From assembly GCF_947507565.1 (NCBI RefSeq), contig NC_089175.1, positions 4,143,733 to 4,207,732 of the forward strand: a stretch of 64,000 bases of DNA. Direction: 5' to 3'. The notes under the pieces are model-generated. The model was not told where the DNA came from, made no database searches, and was given only the letters and a program-made list of their open reading frames with translations. This stretch comes from Oscarella lobularis. Its lineage: Eukaryota > Porifera > Homoscleromorpha > Homosclerophorida > Oscarellidae. The first letter of the stretch is position 1, and every line of letters begins with the position of its first letter. The translations under genes and the position numbers were made by a program. Positions 1 to 11,000 of the stretch are shown one piece after another.

Positions 1-600
1 TAACTACAGACAAATAAATTACGTCAAAATTTGTCCGAAGACAAATTTCGTTTATAAGGAAAAGGCTGAAATTATGTTTTCAGCCGTCTTCCTAGTAGAA
101 ATTAATTCACGTTTTCAACAATCCGCTCCCTCTGTACATTTATATACTCCGGGCGAAGGACGGCTCCCTGAGTATATAAATATATTTCCTCCTTGTAGAA
201 ATTAATAAGAAAAAGGCTGAAATCATGTTTTCAACCGTCCTCCTTCTAGAAATTAATCATTGGTTTTTCAATTTAAAATTGGCAATACTTTTCATATATT
301 CCGCCATATTTGGCGACGCTAAATCCATCCGCTCGTCGTCCGTACTTCGACAGACTCTCCAACAGACTCTCTTGCAAAGGGGGCGCCCACTTTTTATATT
401 TATAGGCAAGTGTCTGTAATTCGTTGCGCGCGAGTCGCGCTTACGGATGAGGCGCATGGAACGCCACTCGCGCATAGTAATGGCGTGGTGCAGCGGCCCG
501 ACTGCTTATTAATTAAAAAAGTATTTCTGTGGGGCCTCAAAATTTTGAACGCCGCCTGGCCAAGTGGTTTCGAACTCGTCTGTCGTAAATGTTTCTAGCG
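1..600. other. intergenic, AT-rich, with a local direct repeat
   Basis: I see no convincing coding exon here. A stretch of about 47 nt beginning AAAAGGCTGAAAT occurs at about 60-106 and again at about 210-257 with a few mismatches, so the region holds a small dispersed direct repeat. Short open frames are not supported by splice sites or recognisable domains. Confidence 0.5.
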
Positions 601-1458
601 TTTATTTATTAGGTAGGGAAACATGTTTCCAGTGTTTTGTTATTAGGTAGGGAAACATGTTTCCATTAGGTAGGGAAACATTTTTCCAGTGTTGATTCAT
701 TAGGTCGGGAAACATGTTTCTATTAGGTTGGGAAACATGTTTCCAGTGTTTATTCATTAGGTAGGGAAACATGTTTCTAGCGTTTATTTATTAGGTAGGG
801 AAACATTTTTTTAGTGTTTTTTATTAGGTAGGGAAACATGTTTCTGTTAGGTAGGGAAAAATGTTCCCAGTGTTTATTCATTAAGTAGGGAAACTTGTTT
901 CCATTGAGTAGGGATACATGTTTTCATATTTTTATTATGTAGGGAAACATGTTTCCGGCGTTTATTCATTAGGTAGGAGCACATGTTTATTCATTATGTA
1001 GGGAGGGGCACATGTTTCTAGCGTTTATTTATTATGTAGGGAAACATGTTTCCAGCGTTTATTCATTAGGTAGGGGAACATGTTTCCAGCGTTTATTCAT
1101 TAGGTAGGAGCACATGTTTATTCATTAGGTAGGGAGGGGCACATTTTTCTAGCGTTTATTTATTATGTAGGGAAACATGTTTCCAGCGTTTATTCATTAG
1201 GTAGGGGAACATGTTTCCAGCGTTTATTCATTAGGTAGGGGAACATGTTTCCAGCGTTTAATCATTAGGTAGGGAAACATGTTTCCATTATGTAGGGAAA
1301 CATGTTTTCATCGTTTTTTCATTAGGTAGGGAAACATGTTTCCAGCGTTTATTTTTTAGGTAGGGAAACATGTTTCCAGTATTTATTCATTAGAGAGGGA
1401 AACATGTTTCCATTAGGTAGGGAAATATGTTTCCAGTGTTTATTCATTAGGTAGGGAA
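601..1458. repeat. 34-bp minisatellite with a palindromic core
   Basis: About 25 tandem units of roughly 34 bp, with some shortened units of about 20 bp. Each unit carries the 14-bp perfect palindrome GGAAACATGTTTCC followed by a spacer like AGCGTTTATTCATTAGGTAG. Some units have point changes that break the palindrome (ACATTTTT). The array abuts the truncated VWA gene copy at about 1459, so it marks the point where the 5' two thirds of that gene are missing. Confidence 0.95.
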
Positions 1459-2591
1459 GCTCATCGTTTTTTTGTGGATGTCACGGTGCCTGTCTGCTTT
1501 CCGGAAAGCGCTAACAACACGTTCACTGTAACGGCCACTTTGACAATTGGTAAGCGCCAAGAATTAGTCGATTCCTTGCTGTTCGATTTTCTCGTCGACT
1601 CGGAGGTACAGTGCTATATGTTTACATTGTCGAAAGTCTTTACGTAGTGCTAAAGGCTTTCTAAAGAATTCTCGTGTACACGCTGTTAATCGGCAATGCT
1701 AGTGGTACACGTTTTCTATATCTTTTCAGACTGAATATTGGATTGAGCTATTTTTTTTCTTGCAGTTTGTTGATCGTACGGCTCGAGTGTGTTTCCTCAA
1801 TACTGTTTCAGCGACAGACTGCTCAAGTCTTCTCGCCTTGTGCAGTGGCTACTGGTCGGCTACACTTTCCGTCATAGATAATTCTTCCTCAATGGTGGTT
1901 GCTGAAATCACTGACGTAGATGTGTCAAATCCTTCGGACGATGCGGCGACGATTTCCTCTCCGAATTTGCCTCTTCCACGCAACGAGTTTTCCTTCGTGA
2001 ATGTCAAGGCAAGCTGCTGCGCAAAGTCAGTCACGCTGAAGTTCGAGGACGGCTTCAACTCCGTAGAATGTGCGGTACATCAAAACGACGTTCCCAAGTC
2101 CCGCTGCAGACAGTGCCTAAACGGCGGAAGATGCAACACCAAAACGTAAACGTGCCAATGCATCGGAGGCTACTTTGGCAACCAATGTGAAAAAGGTAAG
2201 GGAGATTAATTAAATGAGCGGGTGCTTTTTTAAAGAGTTTAACTCTCTGACAGCTGGCTGCAATGCTCTGCCTGCTCCAGCTAATGGCTACGTGATCGAT
2301 TCTGGTGTTGGCAGTATCAACAAATCGGTAGGCATATTCTGCAACAAAGGATACGTTCACTCAGGCAAGACTGCGTCGACTTGCTGTCCTTTTGGCTGGG
2401 CAGATTCCAGCGCTTGGTGCATTGCGGATCCTGATGGTGACTGGACAGCAAAAGTCTGACTCTTTATAAAAGTTCGTTTTGTTTTAGGCACATGTATTGG
2501 CCGTGGCCACACTGCCAGTGCAGCGGTTGCTCTCATCTTCGCGTTGGCCGCGACCGCGTTCCTTTCGAATATGGGAGGCAATCTTGTCTAA
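1459..2591 (+). pseudogene. 3' fragment of a VWA/EGF/Sushi gene (duplicate copy)
   Basis: This is a second copy of the last four exons of the gene at 6916-10577. Exon pieces are 1459-1605, 1766-2195, 2254-2435 and 2488-2591, each with matching splice sites. They encode the end of a beta-rich domain, an EGF-like domain, a Sushi/CCP-like domain and the hydrophobic C-terminus. The signal peptide, Het-C-like region and VWA domain are absent; a minisatellite replaces them. In the EGF exon an in-frame TAA at 2147-2149 stands where the other copy has CAG, so even the remaining frame is closed. It is probably a dead remnant, although the downstream exons are well preserved. Confidence 0.85.
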
Positions 2592-2837
2592 ACGATCGCA
2601 AACTTTTTCTTGTCCTTCCTGCTTCGTTTGCTGCCGACGTATTGTAGTAAGCCACGCGATATCTTTTGTTATGTGTTCGTTTTTCTTGTTCTTTCGTGTC
2701 TGTAACGCCTGGTTGCAAGTCATGCTATGAAATCAACTTGGCCTAGTTCTACTCTAGAGAGTATAGTAGACAAACGTCTATAAGAAATTCTACACGGACG
2801 AAATACTCACGTTTCAATGTTCACCCATCATGCAAGC

Positions 2838-4982
2838 CTATTCTGAGGTATTATTCACTTGAAATTTCAAATCTTCTGTGTTTTCTGTCTTGCCAGACTG
2901 CCCAGCCACCGATTGAAAGGTGAGAGACGCGATTGCATAAGGAGTAACCATGTTTTCAGCAGAAGGAAAGCTATTGGGAGAAGATTCCCCTGTCGCAAGC
3001 TTCACTTGGTTGCAATTTTTGCCTTGAGAGCATCCTGATTTGTTCAGACTCGACGCCATAAAGTTCATCGACACATAGTCAGAGTACCTTTCACTTTTCC
3101 TCTCGTTTTCCCGAAGCGTCGCCGGCATCGAATTTTCCTGCTCACGTCGCTGACGAACCGAACGACGATGATACTTTGATATGAAGAAAAGTGCAACGGA
3201 GACAACGACAACGATGGCGACGCACGCAACCGCGATGACGACAACAAGAAAGTGCCTCGTCTTCTTCGTCTTGGTCAGGCTAGTACTTTGACTTTGAGTG
3301 TATACGTATGTCGTTCTTTCTGGTTGACTAGTGGGAGTCGTTCTTTCCGGTTGACTAGTGAGAGTCGTTCTTTCTGGTTGACTAGTGAGAGTCGTTCTTT
3401 CTGGTTGACTAGTGAGAGTCGTTCTTTCTGGTTGACTAGTGAGAGTCGTTCTTTCTGGTTGACTAGTGAGAGTCGTTCTTTCTGGTTGACTAGTGAGAGT
3501 CGTTCTTTCTGGTTGACTGGTGAGATTCGTTCTTTCTGGTTGACTAGTGGGAGGCATTCTTTCTGGCTGACTAGTGGGACTCCTGCTAGTCCTGTTTCTG
3601 CTCATCGTCTCGGTACGTAAGGTTGTGCTCAATGACGTAGTCGGGGCTGTTAACTTTGTAGATTGACTGGTGCTATTCTCCACGACTCTCTCTGTTGGCC
3701 TTGCAGGTACGGTATCTGCTGCACGATTGTTTCCACAGGAAACCGTAGCTATGTTTTTTCTGTGACAGAACGCGCCGTTTTTCCACGGCGACGAGCTGCA
3801 GTTTTCCAGCCGCCTTTCCGCACCGCTGCATTTGACTTCCGACACCCAAACAACATTCTGAATGCTCGATTGGGACGTATTCGTCTGAGACGACTCCAAC
3901 GCGTTCTTGTAATTCAGCTGACGGCAAACGACGCGAGCATCGGCAGCCGTCCAATTGGCGTCGCATACAGTGCCCCATTGGCCGTCGTGGAAAATCTCAA
4001 CGATGCCTTCGCTTATTTGCCCAGCTGCTCGGTTCAGTCTGACAGTAGGAGCCTCTAGATAAAAACGTTCCAAGGAAGAATGTAGACAAAAGAGAGATCT
4101 TACGGCAAGTCAATCCTTCTATATGGAACCAGACAGCGCAGTAATAATCGTCTATTCTCCATCCTTCTTTAGGGCACTCTTCAATTCGGCGTTCGCTTCC
4201 TCTGCATCGGGTGCGATATAGCCAAAAACGTCCATCATCCCTCTGGCTAGGTCTAAACGTGGATTGTCTACCGCCATCGCTTTCGAGAGCTATTGCCGTC
4301 GAACCAGGAAAACCGAGCTGGCGGCACGCCACATCCGCGTTTGCCGTCGTCCAACCGTAGTCGCAGAAAAACCACCAGGACGAATGGTGAAACAGCTCCA
4401 GGCGTCCTTCGTAGGGTGACCGAGCGCGACGATCGACGAGTCGCAAAGTGCTTCCTCGAATCAGCGATCCAACTGGATCTGGAGAAAATGTATTGAATGC
4501 AGTCATGGTTAGAAATAATTTGCTTCTTTACCGCATTCAACGTAAGCCAGTTCTTTGTAGTCGCAATCAAAGCGCTCCCATCCATCAAATTTGCAGTCTT
4601 GTAGTCGCGTCTCGCTTCCGTCGCATTCGACGTCGTCCATGAGTATTTTCCGGTTTCTGTAAGTGTCGTTGCAATGATTACCGTTTGCGTTTAGAGCGTC
4701 GGGAAAGCCGAGCTGGCGGCACACAACGCGAGCGTCGGAGAACGACCACTCGTGGCCGCAAACGGCGCCCCACATCGCATTGTGATACACGAGGACTTGA
4801 CCTTCTAAGCGAGTGCCTCCTCCAACGAGACGAACGTGTTGAAAAGCGTCTTTTGAAGGAGTACTTAATTAAGCATATACCGGAATTGGATTGGATTCAC
4901 TTGTAAATTTTATGATGAGCGCTGCTTCTAACAGAAGAGAGGCGTAATTCCAACGGACGAGGGCTTTCGTTGGGAAAAGCAT
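2838..4982 (-). CDS. SRCR receptor 1: three SRCR domains, mucin-like stalk, TM, long tail
   Basis: Four exons on the minus strand: 4982-4901 (signal sequence), 4849-4532 (SRCR 1), 4478-4104 (SRCR 2), 4054-2838 (SRCR 3, stalk, membrane helix, tail). All junctions are phase 1 and the product is about 663 aa. The SRCR domains (about residues 28-133, 134-258, 259-366) show hallmark patterns such as ARVVCRQLGFP and WGTVCD. A Thr/Ser/Pro stalk contains ten 9-residue repeats of the TSQPERTTL type. A helix near 527-551 is followed by a tail of about 112 aa with YSDYVSM and TPYAI tyrosines. SRCR receptors bind microbial or self ligands at the surface; the ligand here is unknown. It is transcribed away from an Ig-receptor first exon 463 bp upstream. 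The exon 1 donor has an A instead of G just before GT, a mild weakening. Confidence 0.9.
3312..3580 (-). repeat. 27-bp coding minisatellite in the SRCR1 stalk
   Basis: Ten in-frame 27-bp units encode the 9-residue motif TSQPERTTL with small changes (ERM, NL and TP variants). The Thr/Ser/Pro content predicts a heavily O-glycosylated rigid stalk that lifts the SRCR domains off the membrane. The six central units are nearly identical, as expected of ongoing unequal exchange or gene conversion. Confidence 0.9.
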
Positions 4983-5445
4983 CGTTAAAGCTGACGCGAA
5001 ATGGGAATGTCGAACGTATATGTAAGCAGGAGTATACGGATATTATTAGCTTTATTACTCATATTTTAGGAAGATCCCCTTTCAGTTGTCGAACGCCTAG
5101 TTTCTTTGTCGACTGCAAGGCATATAAAACCTTGGTAAAGGAAGTTCAGAACTAATTTCACTTTCTGAATTTTCTTCAGAGGGCTTCGTTTTGAAGAGCA
5201 TTCTCTGATCTCAACCGAACGAGAGTTGCGTTGCTCTACCTCCCAAATGCGCTCTGCATCTCAGCTCTCATGACGTCGCGGGCACTAAGGGAGCAAGCCT
5301 ATTTGCTTATTGTTGAATTTGTCTCACGTGCAACGTGAGGATGAGGCCATTATATAGAAGCGTGAGATCATCATAAGCTTGTTTTTCCCCGGCGAGCGAC
5401 GGTGCAAACCTCTTAGAGTGTGCTCTTTCAACGACTAAAAGAGAA
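4983..5445. promoter_or_regulatory. divergent promoter between SRCR1 and the orphan Ig exon
   Basis: The 463 bp between the two opposed ATGs must serve both directions if both are transcribed. Toward the Ig exon it holds TCACGTG at 5324-5330 and TTGTTTTTCCCCGG at 5379-5392, both repeated at corresponding positions upstream of other Ig receptors in the window. A CATATAAAAC stretch near 5108 could act as a TATA box. The assignment rests on position and conservation between copies only. Confidence 0.5.
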
Positions 5446-5509
5446 ATGGTCAAGGCTCTTCAGAACAGCCGAATAGGCCAGCAACTCTGCGTCGCCGCAA
5501 TACTTTCAG
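5446..5509 (+). pseudogene. orphan signal-peptide exon of an Ig receptor
   Basis: This is nearly identical to the first exon of Ig-A at 13407-13470 (64 nt, phase 1, GTAAAT donor). It encodes a start such as MVKALQNSRIGQQLCVAAIL. Homology to the Ig-A first intron continues only to about 5640, and no Ig exon follows before the next gene. The 8-kb duplication that made block 0 apparently ended within this intron, leaving promoter and exon 1 without a body. Confidence 0.8.
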
Positions 5510-6768
5510 GTAAATCCTAGCGGAAATGAAATCAATACCTCAAGCCAGCAAACGTCCATTTCCTTTGTCATGCAGGCCTGTCTCAGTTTCAACTACTATC
5601 AGAAAGCTTGCATGGCCCCTGATGAGTTTGTAGGACGCGGTCTCTCAAGTCTTCTGACTTCTTTTTCTTGTCTCTAGCAAACACGCTTAGTGATTTCTGC
5701 TTTTGCAGCAAGAGCAGTGTGCCTAGCGTGTTCACTTTAGCAATGAAACGGGCGTTCTGGATGAGTTTTCTTTCAGTTACAGCTCAGTAGACGTATTGAT
5801 GACGTAAACTATTTCTTTCAATTAGTTTTATTCCCTAGCCAATAGCCCGGATTTGAAGCAGAAAGTACGAAGCGTTTCTACGCTTTAGCGATTTTGTCCT
5901 CGGATGTCCTGTTCTACACGTCATGAGCTCACGTAATGCAGAGCAAAAAATTGACTTTTTCTAACATCGGGGTCCCAGTAGGGTCACGAGCCGCTATGAT
6001 CGAAACGGAACAAAGAGCGAACGCTTGGGGTATATCTTGCGAACACGACAGTAAGAAGAGTTCTGGCGCTCAAAGCAAGACTACTGCAAGTGGGTTTTTC
6101 TCTGCTTTTCTCGGGGACTTCTGACTGCGGATAGATTGTTTCATAGCCATGCAATCCCATCGATGCTCTTACGCCCTACGTGAACGCTTCATACAGTCTT
6201 TTGCAAATTGCAAAGTGAACTTTATCACGTGAGCATGGTGACATTAGATACCGCGGGAAAGTCAATAGCGCGTACACGATTTACCGCCCCTCAAACTTTT
6301 ATACAGGCAAATTTTATACGGTTCTAATCCCCGTACTATAGTGTTATTGTATTGCGCGCGAGATTGCGCAGAAACATTGGGGCGACCGGGCCGTAATGAA
6401 TACGTAGGGCACACGCATTTCTCTCCGGACGTGCAACCCAATACACCCGTGTCAATTACACTACGGACTCCGCCACATAGCCAGTCGTCTCTGAGGCATA
6501 ATACCGTACGACAAGACTGGGTTGGGGATCACTCATTGACGCCATTTCCGTCAGAAAGAGTCTAACCGAGGTTACGAGAGCTAAGGTTCTACCTGTAATT
6601 CGAAACGCTAGCATACCGTTCGCGCCTTTCGCCCAACCCATGCTCTACCCTACGACCGCCTATTTTCCTACGGTACCTAAGTGAACGTACTACTTTACTT
6701 CATTTATGATGTAGAAGATTCCAGAAATTCGTGAAAGGCTAAAAGTTCACGTGTGAGCGCGATCAAGT
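5510..6768. other. intergenic region upstream of the VWA gene
   Basis: The first 130 bp match the Ig-A first intron. After that I see no exon-like frame with splice sites and no repeat. A TCACGTG E-box at 6747-6753 lies just upstream of the VWA gene and resembles those upstream of the Ig receptors. Confidence 0.5.
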
Positions 6769-6915
6769 ATGCTTTGCTTTTCTAGAAATTTTCAGCCTAT
6801 GATTTGTACGCAGAATGCACAAACCTGTCGGGTGCTAATTAAGTTAGTAGCTTTGGGAGGGTTTGCGTCATTGGCTCTCAGTTTCCTTAGTGCCTCTCTT
6901 CGGACCCTGGACGGC

Positions 6916-9900
6916 ATGAAGCTCATCTTTGTCGCAGTTGTTCTTGGCGGCTTGGTGGCAACGTCTTGGGGGTTTATCCCAAACTTCCCTCTCAAAGTCA
7001 TTGCCGCTGTTGTTTCGTTGTTCAAGGATCGACGACTCCCTGACGATGTAACTCACAAAGAAATGACGAAGACGGCTCTTGTTCAGGTCGCCATAGACTC
7101 TCTCAAAGAGAAATTTAAGCGCAATCGAGCTAAATACGACGGCGTCACAGACCTCGATGAGATCGTCAAATTAGCGTATGGCCCATTAGCGGTAAGTGAA
7201 TACTTCCAACGTGTTGTGACGGCTATACAGAAGGCAAATGCGGCGGTTGACTTCAAGATGTCAGACGTCTCAGCCGCTCATTTTGACGCGGAAAACATTG
7301 TCAACGGAAGCAAATTGCTGCTCGCGCACTTAGAATCAGCCAAAAAGTGCATTGCCAAGAAGAGCTATGACAAGGCGCTCGAGTCGGTCGGTCAGCTGCT
7401 GCACGGCTTGCAAGACTTCTACAGTCACACGAATTGGATTGAAAAGGGAGAACGTGTTCCGAATTCTCACTTGGCTACCGTGAAACGTGAACCGTTGCGT
7501 GCTCAAGACGTCGCTTTGCCCAATTATCCAACTTGTGTCAATTGCGATTCTGCTTGCAGGAACAATATTATAATCAATGGTGCCTCCACGCCGCTTACTA
7601 GCGGATACTATTCCAATCAAGACGTAAACAAGCCTCTCGCGTCTCAGCTCCATGGAGGAGGAGGTGCTGATGGTCGCGGAAAATGCAGCCACGGAGGATT
7701 TTTTGATAGAACGGCGAAAATGGTGGCTAAAGGTGGAATCAATAAAGACTCGGGCGCCAGTTCACAGTCGCCCCATTGGTATCTACACAAGGAGGCTGCC
7801 GATATGGCCACCAGGGCATCAGTTGACTTTCTCACTGAGCTTCGAGAGGAAGTTGGCGTTGACCGATTTTTAGCGTTTCTCGGTCTATATCCCAGCTATT
7901 CGTTTACTATTGTCCTTGACACTACCGTCAGTATGGTAGAGGAGGTGTCGAGCATTTACGGGAAGTTTGACGACATTGTCAACGCAACCGTTCCGCCGGA
8001 CGAGTACGTTCTCGTTCCCTTCAATCGGGCCTGTACGTGTCAAGTGTTAGACAATAGGAAATTAGCTGATTTTGTTTTGTTTTTTCGCAGGTGCTGGTCC
8101 GGTTTATCGAAGTAGTAGCGCCAAAGAGTTCAAGGAGAAAATTAAATCGATGAGCACGAGAAGTAGTTTGGCTAAAGAAAGCGGTTGTGTCGGAGGCCAG
8201 AAAAGGCCAAGCGATACTGATCATCCCAAAGAGAAGGTGATGAGAGCCGTGATTCGCGCTCTTGAAACGAGCCGACTCGGATCGACTGTGTACGTTCTTA
8301 CCGACAGCGACGCCGGTGACATAAGCAGTTATCCAGAAGCGTTGTCTCGGGTGAAAGACAAACGAATCAACATTTTCTTTATTCGGAGCACGGATACCCA
8401 GTCCGGGAACAAGAGACGAAGGCGACGAGATACTGCCGTCGATCGAGAGAACGTCTATGCAAAGTTGGCCGAAGAATCGGGAGGCCAAGTACTTATACCG
8501 GATAAAGATGACGAAGTTGGAGACCTTCTCGCTTGCGCGTCATCGCTGTCAAGCGCCTCCTAGTCTACTCTTCTGATATATGAACAGAAGTCTCCGACCG
8601 ACGCAAGAGGACGTAATCTGACTCTGAACGTAGACGAATTCGTTAGCTCACTAACCATCAGTCTTTCTGGAGAAAATACGAAGATAGTGCTGTATGATCC
8701 TAGCGGGCAAGTTGTTGCTCTTGATCCGTCTTCAGTGACACAGCGTCTGACAGCGATAAGAAACGTTGAGTCGCCTAGCAGTGGTGCCTGGACAATAAAC
8801 GTGAATAGCACGGATGAATTTGACGTACTCGTCAAAGGGACGTCCTCTCTTGACTTTCAATACACACTTGTCAAACCTGTAGAGACACGTCACCCTGGAT
8901 TTTTTCAAGTGCCTGAAATACCTGAAATCGGTTAGAAATACGGGAGTCGTTTTGGCTTTACAGTGATCGTTCTGTCTAGGGGATACTGTTTATGTTGAAT
9001 TGACTGTAACCGGTCTTACGAATGAAACAACCGTTGATGAAGTTCACCTTCTTCTCACAACAGATCGCCAAGTGAAGGAGCGACATTCTCTCGTTGCCGT
9101 TGCCAACGAAACAGCATCGTTCATAACAGAAACGAATATCACGATTCTCAAAGATTCGTTTCAGATTCTTCTCGTTGGTCATCACGGCTCGAAGATGTTC
9201 ACTCGCGTTGCCAGGACGCCGATCATACCCGTTGCTTTTGGGCTGACCCTTCAAGACGGTGATTTGGTGATGCGACAAGGAGAGACCAAAGCATTAAAGT
9301 TTTTGGTGAAACGAGGAAACGCTGGAGGAGAGTCGGTGGCTGATATTGCCGTTCAAAATGATCTGGGGTTTGCGGTGAACGTAAGAAACAATAGATTCGA
9401 TATTGATCCTGGCGAGTCTCATAGTTTTTTTGTGGATGTCACGGTGCCTGTCTGCTATCCGGAAAGCGCAGTCAACACGTTCACTGTAACCGCCACTTTG
9501 ACAATTGGCGAACACCAAGAATTAGTCGATTCCGTGCTGGTCAATGTTCTCGTGGACTCGGAGGTATGCTATCCGCGTAAAATTACATTGTTGGGTTTCT
9601 AAAGGGTTTATATTTATAAGAATTTATTGTCGCAGTTTTTGGAGACAAAGTTATACTGCACTGTATATAGGCTAGGCTAAGTTTTCTGAGACTCTCCCTC
9701 TCCGTTCCCAATGTGCACGTATACCAGCGGTATTGTTTCTTACATTAACATTTTCTTTCTGTTTTTTTGCAGTTTGTTGATAAAACGCGTCCCGTGTGTT
9801 TTCTCAGTGCTATTTCGACAGCAGGCTGCACCGCATCGTTATCCAATTGCGACGAAGAACACTGGTCGGCTACACTTTCTGTCATAGATACTTCTTCCTC

Positions 9901-10577
9901 AATTGTAATTGCTGAAGTTGCTGACGTGGACCCAGATGATGCAGTCGCTAACATTTCTTTGAGTTTGCCGCTAGAACGCAACACGTTTCATTTCGTGAAT
10001 GTGACGACGTCCTGCTGCGCGAATTTGGTCACGCTGCAGTTCAAGGACGACTCCGGCAACAGTAACGATACGTGTACGGTACATAAAACAGACGTTCCCA
10101 GACGCTGCAGCGTCATTTGCCTAAATGGCGGAAGATGCAACAGCCGAACGCAGACGTGCCAATGCACTGGAGGTTACTTCGGCAACCGATGTGAAAAAGG
10201 TAGGAGAGAATTAAGATGCGAATGACTTTTCTCACTGTGCTCAACTTTACAGCTGGCTGCAATGCTTTGCCTGCTCCAGCTAATGGCTACGTGAGCGATT
10301 CTGGTGCTGGCAGTATCAACAAATCGGTGGGCATATTCTGCAACGACACATACGTTCACGCAGGCAAGAGTACGTCGACTTGCTGTCCTTTTGGTTGGAC
10401 CGACTCCAGCGCTTGGTGCTATCCTGATCCTAATGGTAAATGTACAGCGAAAGTCGGACTTTTATATATTTTGTTTTAGGTACTGGCCGTGGCTATTCTG
10501 CCAGTGCAAAGGCTGCTCTGATTTTCACGTTGGCCGCCGCCGTGTTCCTTCTGAATATGCGTGGAAATCTTGTTTAG
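6916..10577 (+). CDS. VWA7-like surface protein: Het-C-like region, VWA, EGF, Sushi (in-frame TAG)
   Basis: Six exons: 6916-8032, 8091-8930, 8980-9563, 9773-10199, 10253-10435, 10480-10577. The start at 6916 gives a clear signal peptide (MKLIFVAVVLGGLVATSWG); an upstream ATG at 6769 is in frame but less likely. Residues 20-330 resemble the Het-C-like N-terminus of VWA7 proteins (THKEMTKTAL, HGLQDFYSHTNWIE). A VWA domain follows, with the metal-site motif DTTVSM at D335. Next come beta-rich segments, an EGF-like module (about 960-988), a Sushi-like module (990-1050) and a hydrophobic C-terminus suggesting a GPI anchor or membrane helix. The frame holds an internal TAG at 8561-8563 (codon 530 of 1083); coding continues in the same frame beyond it. 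As read the product stops after the VWA domain, so the gene is either broken, read through, or carries a base error. Confidence 0.8.
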
Positions 10578-11000
10578 ACGATCGCAAAACTTTGTCCTTG
10601 TCCTTCCTGCTTCGTTTGCTGCTGACGTATTGTAGTAAGTCACGCGATATCTCTTGTTATGTGTTCGTGTTTTCTTGTTTTTTTGTGTCTGTAACGCCTG
10701 GTTGCAAGTCATACCATGAAATTAACTTGGCCTAGTTCTACTCCAGAGTATAGTAGACAAACGTCTATAACGGGAGAAAGAAGAAATTCTACACGGACGA
10801 AATACTCACGTTTCAATGTTCACCCACCATGCAGGCCTCTTCTGAGGTATTATTCACTTGCAATTTCGAATCTTCTGTGTTTTCTGTCTTGCCAGACTGC
10901 CCAGCCACCGATTGAAAGGGGAGAGACGGGATTGCATAAGGAGTAACCATGTTTTCAGCAGAAGGAAAGCTATTGGGAGAAGATTCCCCTGTCGCAAGCT

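Noticed and set aside
3252-4058. Genes on the + strand opposite the SRCR receptors
   Set aside because: They are antisense shadows of conserved SRCR and stalk exons and lack their own splice pattern.
8561-8563. TAG recoded as an amino acid
   Set aside because: TAG and TAA are used as normal terminators by other genes here (Ig-A, Ig-C, Ig-D), so a variant genetic code is unlikely.
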